From: Calorimonas adulescens
GTDB taxonomy: Bacteria > Bacillota > Thermoanaerobacteria > Thermoanaerobacterales > UBA4877
Reading direction: 5' to 3'
Assembly: GCF_008274215.1 (NCBI RefSeq)
Contig: NZ_VTPS01000009.1
Span: forward strand, 1 to 64,000
Length of the DNA stretch: 64,000 bases
In this document: piece by piece, positions 37,992 to 47,250 of the stretch
Layout of the letters: each line of letters starts with the position of its first letter
How positions within the stretch are numbered: position 1 is the stretch's first letter
Program-made: the position numbers and the translations under genes
The notes under the pieces: generated by a model
What the model saw: the letters and a program-made list of their open reading frames with translations, nothing else
The model's database searches: none
What the model was told of the DNA's origin: nothing

Positions 37992-38064
37992 GTATATTTG
38001 CAGTATATATTTTTGTAGGTATGGGAAATATAAAAACAAAAGACGGTAGATATGAGGTGATAAA

Positions 38065-38760
38065 ATGCCACTGAGTTATATAATTTTAATGATAATAGCA
38101 GTACTAATCCTTTTTGGCATAGCCCACAGGGTATTGGATAGATTAGGTTTGACTGATACTGTTGCCTTGGTTTTTATTATTGCTATTTTAGCCGGTTCGT
38201 TTATTCCTGATATCAGGGTACACCCACTACTGAGTATTAATATTGGTGGCGCTGTTATACCATTTATATTATCAGGATATGTCTTCTTTCATGCAGACAG
38301 TAGTGCTGAAAGAATTCGTTCCATTCTTGGTGCTATAATTTCTGGCATAGCTGTGTTTGCCTTGGGTATTTACTTACCTGATGAACCTGCCTCTGTTATA
38401 GTTGAGCCACTTTATGCCTACGCTGTTGCATGCGGATTAATCTCATATATGATTGGCCGCTCAAGAAAAGCAGCATTTATTTCAGGTGCAATGGGCATTA
38501 TTATAAGTGACATCATACAATGGGTTGTAAACATAATAAATAACATACCAGGAACAATACGTATGGGTGGTGCAGGGTTTATGGATGCTGTAATAATATC
38601 TTCTGTTATTGCAGTATTACTCGTTGAGGTTATTGGCGAGACAAGGGAAAAATTACAGGGAGGTACATCACAAAATAAATCACAGGAAACCAGTTTTTCA
38701 GGTCCTGCAAGAGTAAATGTCAGAGGGGGTAACCGTAATGTCAATAAAGGAAAAAGGTAA
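38065..38760 (+). CDS. DUF1614 membrane protein
   Basis: This integral membrane protein has about seven hydrophobic segments and a charged C-terminal tail (about residues 195-231). The sequence HRVLDRLGLTDTVALVFIIAILAGSFIPDI and GRSRKAAFISGAMGIIISDIIQW fits the DUF1614 family. Function is unknown. It overlaps spoIIP by 23 bases, and this neighbourhood is found in other Clostridia, which hints at a sporulation link. Confidence 0.7.
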   Translation: MPLSYIILMIIAVLILFGIAHRVLDRLGLTDTVALVFIIAILAGSFIPDIRVHPLLSINIGGAVIPFILSGYVFFHADSSAERIRSILGAIISGIAVFALGIYLPDEPASVIVEPLYAYAVACGLISYMIGRSRKAAFISGAMGIIISDIIQWVVNIINNIPGTIRMGGAGFMDAVIISSVIAVLLVEVIGETREKLQGGTSQNKSQETSFSGPARVNVRGGNRNVNKGKR

Positions 38761-39823
38761 AATATGCCTATTTTGCATCTTATTTTTCTCCTTTATAACT
38801 GCTGATCTAAACAAAGAAATGGTATTTGCTGATGAATGGTATGGGGAATCAGAAAAGTATTATACTGTTTATATAGAAGATAAAAAAGAGCCACTGTTTA
38901 TGACAGCATGGGAAATTTTCATAGGCGATGAATATTTGAGTTCAGATAATAAGCTATATAAAATTATAAAGGTCGACAGTGGAGATAATAAGGCATATGC
39001 AAAGTTTGTTAAAGATGTTAAAATGCCTGAGATTGATGTGGAAGATATTAAAGAAACAGTTGCACAACAGGTGTCAAAAAAAATAGGATTGTTATCAACA
39101 CATAGTGATGAGTCATATTTGCCATCGGACGGTAAAGCCTCTATAAATGGAAGAGGTGGTATATATGACGTAGATCAATCGTTGAAAAAAAGCATTGAAA
39201 GTAATGGGATTGAAGTATTGCTTGATGATACAATCTATCTTCCTCATGACGCAAAAGCTTATTCACGTTCAAGGAGCGGTGTACTAAGGCTTGTAAAAAA
39301 TGGTGCAGAGGCGGTATTAGATATACACAGGGATGCTGTTCCTCCGGAAGAGTATGTACGCAAAATAGAAGGTAAGAATGCGGCAGGAGTTCGAGTTGTT
39401 GTTGGAAGGGCAAACCCTAATAGGAGCGCCAATACTAACCTCGCATATAGGATAAAAGCTGTATCAGACAAACTGTATCCAGGTTTGGTAAGAGATGTAT
39501 TTTTTGGACATGGTAGCTACAACCAGGATATAGGACCAAATGTATTATTGTTAGAATTTGGTACACATACTATTCATAAAGAGCGGGCTGAGGTTTCGGC
39601 AACAATGTTTGGAGATGTAATAAGTAAGGCATTGTATGGCATAAATGAAAAAAAAGAAACGACACCAATAGGTTTAGTAAAGTCTACTCCCCAGCAACGG
39701 TCTACATCTATAAGAATTATAATTACTCTATTAGTAATTACAGTAATAGGAATTGGAGTTTTTATGTTTTTAAGTATGGGTGATAAAGAATGGCGAAGCA
39801 AGATTGGTAAAAGATTAAGATAA
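38738..39823 (+). CDS. spoIIP: Stage II sporulation protein P (SpoIIP), septal peptidoglycan hydrolase
   Basis: SpoIIP is the amidase/endopeptidase that works with SpoIID and SpoIIM to thin the septum during engulfment. After an N-terminal signal sequence (about residues 7-22) comes the catalytic domain with zinc-site residues in THSDESY, LDIHRDA and LLEFGTHT. Unusually, a clear membrane segment lies near the C-terminus (IRIIITLLVITVIGIGVFMFL) followed by a basic tail, whereas the Bacillus protein is anchored at its N-terminus. The ATG at 38738 has GAGGGGG upstream. Confidence 0.88.
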   Translation: MSIKEKGKICLFCILFFSFITADLNKEMVFADEWYGESEKYYTVYIEDKKEPLFMTAWEIFIGDEYLSSDNKLYKIIKVDSGDNKAYAKFVKDVKMPEIDVEDIKETVAQQVSKKIGLLSTHSDESYLPSDGKASINGRGGIYDVDQSLKKSIESNGIEVLLDDTIYLPHDAKAYSRSRSGVLRLVKNGAEAVLDIHRDAVPPEEYVRKIEGKNAAGVRVVVGRANPNRSANTNLAYRIKAVSDKLYPGLVRDVFFGHGSYNQDIGPNVLLLEFGTHTIHKERAEVSATMFGDVISKALYGINEKKETTPIGLVKSTPQQRSTSIRIIITLLVITVIGIGVFMFLSMGDKEWRSKIGKRLR

Positions 39824-39827
39824 TAAG

Positions 39828-39857
39828 GAGCAGGTATTTATACTGCTCTTTTATTTT
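39828..39857 (+). terminator. Terminator after spoIIP
   Basis: GAGCA pairs with TGCTC and GTAT with ATAC inside, followed by TTTTATTTT. It starts four bases after the stop codon. Confidence 0.75.
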
Positions 39858-39920
39858 ATACTAAATTATTATATAATCAAAATCTGAAGATAACTAAAGG
39901 ATTATTGGGAGGAAAATTTG

Positions 39921-41240
39921 GTGAAAAGTAAAGGACTGAAGATATCTGCAATAGAGTCTGGAAGTATAGCAGAAAAACTTAATATAAATCCAGGGGATAT
40001 ACTCTTATCTATAAACGACATTCCAATGAATGATGTTATAGATTATCTTTACCACAGTGCGGATAACCTCATTAATATTACTATCTTGAAGCAAGGTGGG
40101 GAGACTAAGAGGTATCGAATTCGCAAGAGATACGATAAGACACTGGGAATTTCATTTGATGATACTATAACAACAAACCCCAAACGTTGCCAAAATCATT
40201 GTATTTTTTGTTTTGTTGATCAAATGCCAAAGGGACTAAGGAAGAGCCTATACATAAAAGATGATGATTACAGGCTTTCTTTTCTTGATGGTAACTTTAT
40301 AACCCTTACCAATTTGAAAACTGATGAAATTAATCGCATAATTGAGTATCATTTGAGTCCTCTTTATGTTTCCATACACGCAACTGATAATGATGTCAGA
40401 AATTATTTACTGGGGAGAAAAAGAGGCGATTATGATATAATTAATATAATAAAAATCTTGATAAAGAATAATATTAAAATACACTGTCAGATTGTACTTT
40501 GCCCGGGTATAAACGATGGGAGTGTGCTTGAAAAAACTTTAAATGACCTTTATCAATTTTACCCTGATATAATGTCCTGTGCTGTTGTCCCTGTAGGACT
40601 TACCAAATTCAGAGAAGGACTTCCAGAAGTACGTTTTTATGATCAAGAATCATCTTGCCGTGTTCTTGAAATGATCTTTAATTGGAATGATAAATTGAAA
40701 AAGTTAATAGGAACAAATTTTGTTTTTCCTTCTGATGAGTTCTTTACAATTTCCGGTACACCAGTTCCTGAATCTTTTTATTATGAGGGCTATCCACAAC
40801 TGGAAAATGGCATTGGCATGTTGAGGAAATTTATGGATGAAGCACATTCTATAAGAAAAGAGAACTTTGAGATAAAGAAAAGAATAAGTGTATTAACCTC
40901 ATTAGCTGCTTTTCAAACAATAAATGAGTTAATAAATGAGTTTATGGGAAGTACCGATAAAATAATGTTGAAAGCTATAAAAAATAATTTCTTTGGCGGC
41001 AATGTTGATGTGGCTGGATTGATCACAGCGACTGATATTATAGAACAGTTACGTGGTGATATTAATGAAGATGTTATCATTATACCTGCTTCCATGCTCA
41101 AAGCAGATGAGGATATTTTTCTTGATGGTATGACATTGGAAGAGTTGCAATCAAAACTAAATAGAAAAATTGTGAAGTGTGATGTAAATGGCGAGATCTT
41201 TATCAAGACCTTAAAAAAGGAGGCACAAAACTATGAATAA
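39921..41240 (+). CDS. PDZ/radical SAM/DUF512 protein
   Basis: This fusion has an N-terminal PDZ-like domain (SGSIAEKLNINPGDILLSINDIP), a radical SAM-like core with C90-x3-C94-x2-C97 (CQNHCIFCFVDQMPKGLR) that should hold a 4Fe-4S cluster, and a C-terminal DUF512 domain. These proteins are common in Clostridia next to der, and their substrate is unknown. I start at the GTG at 39921, 8 bases after GGGAGG. It overlaps der by eight bases. Confidence 0.85.
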   Translation: MKSKGLKISAIESGSIAEKLNINPGDILLSINDIPMNDVIDYLYHSADNLINITILKQGGETKRYRIRKRYDKTLGISFDDTITTNPKRCQNHCIFCFVDQMPKGLRKSLYIKDDDYRLSFLDGNFITLTNLKTDEINRIIEYHLSPLYVSIHATDNDVRNYLLGRKRGDYDIINIIKILIKNNIKIHCQIVLCPGINDGSVLEKTLNDLYQFYPDIMSCAVVPVGLTKFREGLPEVRFYDQESSCRVLEMIFNWNDKLKKLIGTNFVFPSDEFFTISGTPVPESFYYEGYPQLENGIGMLRKFMDEAHSIRKENFEIKKRISVLTSLAAFQTINELINEFMGSTDKIMLKAIKNNFFGGNVDVAGLITATDIIEQLRGDINEDVIIIPASMLKADEDIFLDGMTLEELQSKLNRKIVKCDVNGEIFIKTLKKEAQNYE

Positions 41241-42552
41241 GCCATTAGTGGCTATAGTTGGAAGGCCAAATGTTGGAAAATCTTCACTTTTTAACGATAT
41301 AGTAGGTAAGAGGATATCCATAGTCGATGATGTACCTGGAGTTACAAGGGACAGGATATATTCGGAGGCAGAATGGTGTGGTGTTAATTTTGATGTCGTT
41401 GACACCGGAGGTATACAAATGGATGATGACGGTGATTTTTATCAGCTTATCAAAAAGCAGTCAGAAATAGCTATTGAAAATGCTGATGTTATATTGTTCG
41501 TAGTTGACGGTAAAGAAGGAGTAAATGAAGACGACAGAACCATCGCTAATTTTTTGAGAAAATCTAATAAACCCATTATTTTAGTATGTAACAAAGTAGA
41601 TGACTTCAATAAGTATTCACTGAACACTTTAGAATTTTATGAATTAGGTCTTGGCGAGCCTGCGGCGATATCAGCAGTGAATAAGATGGGCATTGGAGAT
41701 TTACTGGATAGGGTTATTAATTCTTTTGGGAGTATTTCCTGTGATAATAAAGATGAAGAAAATATAATGCGTGTGGCAATTGTAGGAAGGCCAAATGTAG
41801 GGAAATCCAGTCTATATAACAGGATTATAGGTCAGGAACGCTCTATAGTCAGCGATATACCTGGTACCACAAGGGATGCTATTGATACGCACGTAACAAT
41901 AGGAGATGACAGGTTTATATTCATAGATACTGCTGGATTAAGAAAGAAGAGTCAGGTCAAGGATAATATCGAACGTTATTCAGTTATCAGATCTTTAAAT
42001 GCCATTAAAAGGTCAGATATAACATTATTATTGATTGATTCTACAGAAGGAGTGACTGAACAGGATACCAAAATAGCCGGTTATGCGTTAGAAGAGGGGA
42101 AAGGAATAATTGTTGTTGTGAATAAATGGGATTTGGTAGAAAAAAATGATAAAACTATTGTGCTATATGAAAAAAATATAAGAGATAGATTGAGTTTTGT
42201 CGACTTTGCTCCTATAATTTTTGTATCGGCGGCAACGGGTCTGAGAATACATAAATTGATAGAACTAATAAAGGAAGTTTATAATAATTCCATATTGAAA
42301 ATAAAAACTGGTTTATTAAATGATGTTTTAAATGAATTTATAGCATTAAATCCACCACCTGCAGATAAAGGAAAGAGACTAAAGATATTCTATATGACTC
42401 AAACTGGTATAAAACCGCCGTCATTTGTGTTGTTTGTTAACAATAAAAATCTTTTTCATTTTTCTTACGAGAGGTATCTTGAAAATCAATTGAGAAACTC
42501 GTTTGGGTTTTTAGGTAATCCAATAAAAATCGATGTAAAAGAAAGGGAATAA
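41233..42552 (+). CDS. der: Ribosome assembly GTPase Der (EngA)
   Basis: Der acts in 50S subunit maturation. It has two tandem GTPase domains, each starting VAIVGRPNVGKSSL (near residues 5 and 177) with NKVD and NKWD specificity motifs, and a C-terminal KH-like domain (ILKIKTGLLNDVLNEF onwards). It is 439 residues, normal. AAAGGAGG lies before the ATG. A terminator follows. The genes plsY and gpsA, which usually separate der from spoIVA, are not here. Confidence 0.96.
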   Translation: MNKPLVAIVGRPNVGKSSLFNDIVGKRISIVDDVPGVTRDRIYSEAEWCGVNFDVVDTGGIQMDDDGDFYQLIKKQSEIAIENADVILFVVDGKEGVNEDDRTIANFLRKSNKPIILVCNKVDDFNKYSLNTLEFYELGLGEPAAISAVNKMGIGDLLDRVINSFGSISCDNKDEENIMRVAIVGRPNVGKSSLYNRIIGQERSIVSDIPGTTRDAIDTHVTIGDDRFIFIDTAGLRKKSQVKDNIERYSVIRSLNAIKRSDITLLLIDSTEGVTEQDTKIAGYALEEGKGIIVVVNKWDLVEKNDKTIVLYEKNIRDRLSFVDFAPIIFVSAATGLRIHKLIELIKEVYNNSILKIKTGLLNDVLNEFIALNPPPADKGKRLKIFYMTQTGIKPPSFVLFVNNKNLFHFSYERYLENQLRNSFGFLGNPIKIDVKERE

Positions 42553-42581
42553 ATTACATAATTTCCCAGGAAATAGTTTAT

Positions 42582-42609
42582 AAGGCCTTTTAGGGCCTTT
42601 TATTTTTTA
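42582..42609 (+). terminator. Terminator after der
   Basis: AAGGCC pairs with GGCCTT around TTTTAG, followed by TTATTTTTT. It separates der from spoIVA. Confidence 0.75.
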
Positions 42610-42689
42610 CCGGTTATAAAAATTTAGCTGATTCATATATATATAATGTCTATTATAATGTCCGAGTATCTTGTAAAGGGGGAAGAGCT

Positions 42690-44168
42690 TTGGAATATTT
42701 GAACATATATGAGGATATAGTTAAGAGAACAGATGGAGACATATACATTGGCGTTGTTGGACCAGTAAGAACAGGTAAATCAACATTCATTAAGAGATTC
42801 ATGGATTTGCTTGTAATTCCAAATATTGATAATAATTATAGAAAAGAACGTACAAGAGATGAACTTCCACAGAGCGGCAATGGAAAAACTATAAGCACAA
42901 CTGAACCTAAGTTTGTTCCTAATGAAGCTGTTGTCTTAAAGATGAATGACAATGTACAGATGAAGATAAGACTTATAGACTGTGTTGGTTATCTTGTTAG
43001 GGGAGCTTTAGGATATTTAGAGGGGGAAAAACAAAGGCTTGTTATGACACCGTGGTCTGATAAACCCATTCCTTTTGAACAAGCTGCAGAATTGGGTACC
43101 AGAAAAGTAATCAAGGATCATTCTACTATTGGACTCCTGGTAACAACTGATGGTACAATTACTGAAATACCCCGTGAAAATTATATTGATGCTGAAGAAA
43201 GGGTAGTAAAAGAGTTAAAGGAGATTAATAAACCTTTTGTAATAGTATTGAACTCGGCTAAGCCACTGGATAAGGAGACCGAAAACTTGAGGACCGTTTT
43301 GCAAGAAAAATATCAATCTCCAGTAATAGCGATGGATGTCCTTAATATGAATATAGGAGATATTAATAATATTATAGAAAAATTATTGTATGAGTTTCCC
43401 ATTAAAGAGTTAAGAATAAATTTTCCCAGATGGATAGAGGCACTGGAGGATGATTATTGGGTCAAAAAAGAAATAGTTGACATAATTAAAGTATCAATAG
43501 TATATCTTAACAAGTTAAAAGACGTTAGAAATTTTGTAGAAAATTTTATGAACCTTGATTATATAACTGAAGTGAAGATAAATAAAATTGATATGGGAAC
43601 AGGTATTGCAGATACAGATATCATACCTGATTCACAAATATACTATAAAGTTTTAAGTGATGTATCTGGTTTTGCTATTAATGATGATTATCATCTGTTT
43701 TCATTATTGACAGAATTAGCTAAAGCCAAAAAAGAGTATGACAAAGTTGCGGCTGCTTTGGAAGAGGCTAAGAGAAGTGGATATGGAGTTGTTGCACCAC
43801 AGCTGGATGAACTTGTATTGGAGGAACCAGAGATAGTAAAAAATGGTAATAGATTTGGTGTAAAGTTAAAGGCAAGCGCACCGTCATTACATATAATTAA
43901 GACTGATATAAAGACCGAGGTGTCACCAATTATTGGGACTGAACGGCAAAGTCAGGAATTAATTAATTATTTGCTTGATGAATTTGAGAAAGACCCACAA
44001 AAGATCTGGAATACAAATGTATTTGGCAAATCACTTCATGACCTTGTGAAAGAGGGTTTACAGAACAAACTATATAAAATGCCCGATGATGTACAATTTA
44101 AGCTTCAACAGACGATACAGCGTATAGTAAATGAGGGCAGCGGTGGTATTCTTTGTATAATAATATAA
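42690..44168 (+). CDS. spoIVA: Spore coat morphogenetic ATPase SpoIVA
   Basis: SpoIVA polymerises on the outer forespore membrane as the base layer of the spore coat, using ATP. The 492-residue protein has Walker A GPVRTGKST at residues 24-32 and a long helical and beta C-terminal part ending NEGSGGILCIII, typical of the family. The start is a TTG with AAAGGGGG upstream. SigE control is expected; I could not identify a confident SigE promoter in the AT-rich leader. Confidence 0.95.
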   Translation: MEYLNIYEDIVKRTDGDIYIGVVGPVRTGKSTFIKRFMDLLVIPNIDNNYRKERTRDELPQSGNGKTISTTEPKFVPNEAVVLKMNDNVQMKIRLIDCVGYLVRGALGYLEGEKQRLVMTPWSDKPIPFEQAAELGTRKVIKDHSTIGLLVTTDGTITEIPRENYIDAEERVVKELKEINKPFVIVLNSAKPLDKETENLRTVLQEKYQSPVIAMDVLNMNIGDINNIIEKLLYEFPIKELRINFPRWIEALEDDYWVKKEIVDIIKVSIVYLNKLKDVRNFVENFMNLDYITEVKINKIDMGTGIADTDIIPDSQIYYKVLSDVSGFAINDDYHLFSLLTELAKAKKEYDKVAAALEEAKRSGYGVVAPQLDELVLEEPEIVKNGNRFGVKLKASAPSLHIIKTDIKTEVSPIIGTERQSQELINYLLDEFEKDPQKIWNTNVFGKSLHDLVKEGLQNKLYKMPDDVQFKLQQTIQRIVNEGSGGILCIII

Positions 44169-44171
44169 GTC

Positions 44172-44200
44172 TTGAAAAAAAAGTGCCGATATATTATAAT
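44172..44200 (+). promoter_or_regulatory. SigA-type promoter of tRNA-Pro
   Basis: TTGAAA (44172-44177), 17 bases, then a perfect TATAAT (44195-44200). Transcription should begin near 44207, twelve bases before the mature tRNA. Confidence 0.8.
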
Positions 44201-44218
44201 AAATAACGTGAGCAATGT

Positions 44219-44294
44219 CTGGGTGTGGCGCAGTTGGTAGCGCGCTAGAATGGGGTTCTAGAGGCCGTGGGTTCAAGTCCCACCACTCAGACCA
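44219..44294 (+). tRNA. tRNA-Pro (anticodon GGG), CCA encoded
   Basis: A full cloverleaf can be drawn. The acceptor stem CTGGGTG pairs with CACTCAG (one G-U), the D stem is GCGC/GCGC, the anticodon stem CTAGA/TCTAG encloses ATGGGGT, giving anticodon GGG, and the T stem GTGGG/CCCAC has TTCAAGT in its loop. The discriminator is A and CCA is encoded. Its 3' end is the probable attachment site of the prophage that begins immediately downstream. Confidence 0.96.
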
Positions 44295-44325
44295 GTATGA
44301 AAGCTAATAGAATCAATATATAGAG

Positions 44326-44362
44326 AGACTTTTTAGGCGTTGCCGAAAGTCTTATTTTTTTT
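44326..44362 (+). terminator. Terminator after tRNA-Pro, overlapping the integrase end
   Basis: AGACTTT pairs with AAAGTCT, with a GGC/GCC hairpin inside, followed by TTATTTTTTTT. It stops the tRNA transcript before it runs antisense into the integrase gene, whose last codons overlap the T-run. Confidence 0.8.
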
Positions 44363-45557
44363 GCTCACCGTTGCCCAACCGTTGCCTAATTTCACATAAA
44401 GCCGCCTCAAATGATCTGATAGCTTCTTTCTTTTTCCCGGGTATTAAATGACTATAAAGGTCATATGTGTATGATGGTTTTTCATGACCTAGAATTTCCT
44501 GAACAGTATTTACATCAACGCCGTTAGCAAGTAGTATCGAAGCAAACGTATGCCTCATTCCATGCAATGTAACATCTAAACCAAGGTTTTCAGCAACGAT
44601 AGAAAATAATCTTGAAGTATAATCTAAGCTGAGGGGCTCCCCATTCTTTTTACAAAACACAAGATTATTGTTGTGATAGTCATCACCAAGTAAAACCATA
44701 TAATTCATTTGCGTTTTTCTATGTTTTCGCAGAAATTTAGCAAATTCTTTTGTCATTGGAATATATCGTATGCCTTTCTCTGTTTTTGTTCCTTTCTTCT
44801 GCTGTCCTTTCCCCTTGAATTTTGCATAGCTTTCATTAACATAAATAATCTCTTTTTCAAAATCCAACTTGTCCCATGTTAAGGCAAGCAATTCACCTCT
44901 TCGCATACCTGTATGAGCGGCACCCATGAAAACTGCTGCATAATCCTCATTATATTTTTTCGCTTCTTCAATAAAAAAGTCTATTTCCCATGGTTTAAGA
45001 AATTTAATATTTCTCTTTTCTGGTCTTGGGACAGTAATTTCATTGCACGGATTAAATTTTATTATTTTTAAAACTTTGACGGCAAATTCTAATGCGGAAT
45101 TGAGCAATGTGTAATGATATTCCAAGCTCCTATTCCCTAGAGGTTTTCTTTTATCATTCCCTTTTTTCTTTTTTGCTAGATACTCCTTTATATGATAAGG
45201 CTTTAATTGTTGTATTGGAATGGATGAAAAGTATGGAAGCAGGTGAGCATCAATAACATACCTATAATTTTCATAAGTCGTTTGCTCTAGCTCAACTTCG
45301 CAATACATTTCATACCACTTTTCGATTATATCTCCAACAGTTAATTCCGAAGGCTCGACATATACTCCGTTCTCCAGTTCTTGTATCATCTTATACATTT
45401 CTTTTTCAGCAAGCTGTTTATTTTTCCTGTCGTTTTTATCCAGCCTTACTGATTTTACAATTCTCTTACGTTCACCTGTTACTGGATCCCGACCCATATC
45501 GATGACAATGGTCCAGGATGATTTATAGCGTTTTTCAAGGTGCCCTGTGATCTGCAT
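44352..45557 (-). CDS. int: Phage tyrosine integrase
   Basis: This site-specific recombinase should integrate and excise the prophage at tRNA-Pro. The N-terminal arm-binding domain (RYKSSWTIVIDMGRDPVTGERKR) and SAM-like core-binding domain (about residues 70-165) are followed by the catalytic domain with R219 (TGMRRGE), H332-x2-R335 (HGMR), H358 and nucleophile Y368 (LYSHL). It is 401 residues and intact. It resembles Tn916-like phage integrases. It reads leftward toward the tRNA, 57 bases away, the classic arrangement. AAGGAG precedes the ATG. Confidence 0.95.
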   Translation of the reverse strand: MQITGHLEKRYKSSWTIVIDMGRDPVTGERKRIVKSVRLDKNDRKNKQLAEKEMYKMIQELENGVYVEPSELTVGDIIEKWYEMYCEVELEQTTYENYRYVIDAHLLPYFSSIPIQQLKPYHIKEYLAKKKKGNDKRKPLGNRSLEYHYTLLNSALEFAVKVLKIIKFNPCNEITVPRPEKRNIKFLKPWEIDFFIEEAKKYNEDYAAVFMGAAHTGMRRGELLALTWDKLDFEKEIIYVNESYAKFKGKGQQKKGTKTEKGIRYIPMTKEFAKFLRKHRKTQMNYMVLLGDDYHNNNLVFCKKNGEPLSLDYTSRLFSIVAENLGLDVTLHGMRHTFASILLANGVDVNTVQEILGHEKPSYTYDLYSHLIPGKKKEAIRSFEAALCEIRQRLGNGEQKK

Positions 45558-45608
45558 GATAATTCTCCTTTCTTAGATTATTTTTAATAGGCGTTTGCGA
45601 AACGCCGC

Positions 45609-45634
45609 AGCCTGCATAAATACAGGCTTTTATT
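45609..45634 (+). terminator. Terminator upstream of the transposase
   Basis: AGCCTG pairs with CAGGCT across 8 bases, followed by TTTATTTATTT. No rightward gene precedes it. Insertion sequences often carry such a stop to block outside transcription from entering the transposase gene. Confidence 0.5.
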
Positions 45635-45726
45635 TATTTCTTTTATATATAACTCCTCTCCAAAATGTGGTAAAATTAAGTTATGAGCAATAATAAAACA
45701 ACATCTCGGAAAGGAGTTATTAACTT

Positions 45727-46930
45727 ATGACAAGACCAAAACAATTATCCTTTGCAGACATTTATTCCGACTGTAATAGTATTTTTGAAGATGATAAATA
45801 TCACTTCCTTTCACTTCTTGAAGAAAACATTGATCTTGAAGAACTTATTCCGTCTTCCTTCTATGATCACTTTTATTCCTCTATTGGTAGAAATCGTGTA
45901 TATCCTTTATCCGGTTTCCTTTGGGCTTTGCTCATTCAGCGGATTTTCTCTATTCCTACTGACAGTCTTCTTTTGATTTTTCTCCAGTACTCACAAGAAA
46001 GCAATGCAGCTTGATGATTCCTATGACCCTTACAAAGCAGCTTATAAATCCATGCCTTCTCATGCGGATTCAAACCGGAACATTAAACAGCTTTATATCA
46101 ATGGACATTTTTGCTATGTTTTCAAGTTCGGTATGATTACCAATGGTCTTGGTATTGTCCGTGATATCTCATTCTATAATAAAGATTTCCTGGATGCGCA
46201 CCCGGACATTGTTGTGGAAAAGAAATCGGATTCTCCCGAAGAAGATAAGTCCCTCGGTGATTCCAAAGCTCTTATCCCTGTCCTAAAGGATTTTTTTAAT
46301 AAGCACCCTCTGATAAATCCCAGGACCTTCCTTGGAGATTCTGCTTTTGATGCAGTTAACATCTATAAATCTCTGTTTAGCGAACTGCATTTTGAAAAAG
46401 CATATATCCCTCTTAATTCACGTTCAGGACTTGAAGATCAGGACTACACCATTAACGAAGATGGTATCCCATGTTGCCCTCATGATAAGAATCTTCCTAT
46501 GAAACCGGAGGGCAGCAAATCAAACTTAAGGTGCAATCTTCCGACTTTTAAGTTTGTATGTCCTAAGATGTCCTGGGATAAGTGTGATGACGGCAAATAT
46601 CGTCGCCGTACACACTGTGACAACCCCTGCACTGACTCTGCCTGCGGACGGATGGTATACATTTATCCTGAAAAGGATCTTCGTACTTATCCCGGTACAA
46701 TCCGTGGTACGGAGGAATGGGATGAAACCTACAAAATCCGTTCCGTAGTTGAAAAGTCAATCAACCATTTCAAAGACAGTTTTTGCCTTGCCGGACGCAG
46801 AACCCAGAATGAAAAAACACTGCATGCTGATTTATTATTGGCCGGTATTACCCAGTTAATCACGGTTGTTGTTGCTGACCGTATTCATAAACATGAATAC
46901 ATTCGCAGCCTGAAACCACTTATTGCATGA
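45727..46930 (+). pseudogene. IS1182-family transposase, internally deleted and frameshifted
   Basis: The first 95 codons (45727-46014: MTRPKQLSFADIYSDCN...) encode the N-terminal domain. The reading then shifts to 46004-46930, which encodes the C-terminal DDE region (PSHADSNRNIKQLYINGHFCYVFKFG... to RSLKPLIA). From my knowledge of the family, roughly 100 residues between the halves, including the first catalytic aspartate region, are missing. The join is at YSQES/MQLDDSYDPYKAAYKS. AAAGGAG precedes the ATG. It cannot make an active enzyme. Confidence 0.85.
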
Positions 46931-47139
46931 ACCATATTACATAGAAACTCATTGCATTTCCATATGCCTATATCCAATGGGTTTATTTCCTGCGCCCATT
47001 TTTTCTGCCTGCATATATTAAGTCAAGCTTTCCATCCACTTTGAGCTTAAAAAATCAAGTTCTGTTGTTTTTAGACATTTTCAGGCTCATCTGAATTTTT
47101 TGACCTACCTCATTTCGCAATTACTTAATTATTTTTAAT

Positions 47140-47161
47140 ACCGATTTAAAACCGATTTAAA
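47140..47161. repeat. Tandem 11-bp repeat beside the IS remnant
   Basis: ACCGATTTAAA occurs twice in perfect tandem, directly after the right copy of the IS flanking repeat. It may be part of the phage regulatory region that the insertion split. Confidence 0.5.
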
Positions 47162-47250
47162 ACCAACAATAACGATCACCACCTTTTATTTTAAAGACAC
47201 GTTATAACCCAATATGTCTTTTAAAACATAATTCCTCCTTAATAGCTTGT

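Larger units (their letters stand above)
45590..47127. mobile_element. Decayed IS1182-type insertion sequence, flanked by a 13-bp direct repeat
   Basis: ATTATTTTTAATA occurs at 45577-45589 and again at 47128-47140, bracketing a transposase remnant, so these may be the duplicated target. The left edge starts with a perfect hairpin (GGCGTTT-GCG-AAACGCC) and TTGCGAAA lies near both ends in opposite orientation, a poor terminal inverted repeat. The element sits between integrase and the immunity genes. Exact ends are inference, since repeats this AT-rich can arise by chance. Bases 46931-47127 hold no gene. Confidence 0.6.

Noticed and set aside
42610-42689. SigE-type promoter before spoIVA
   Set aside because: The leader is so AT-rich that several weak -10-like words appear; none combines with a convincing -35 at the right distance.
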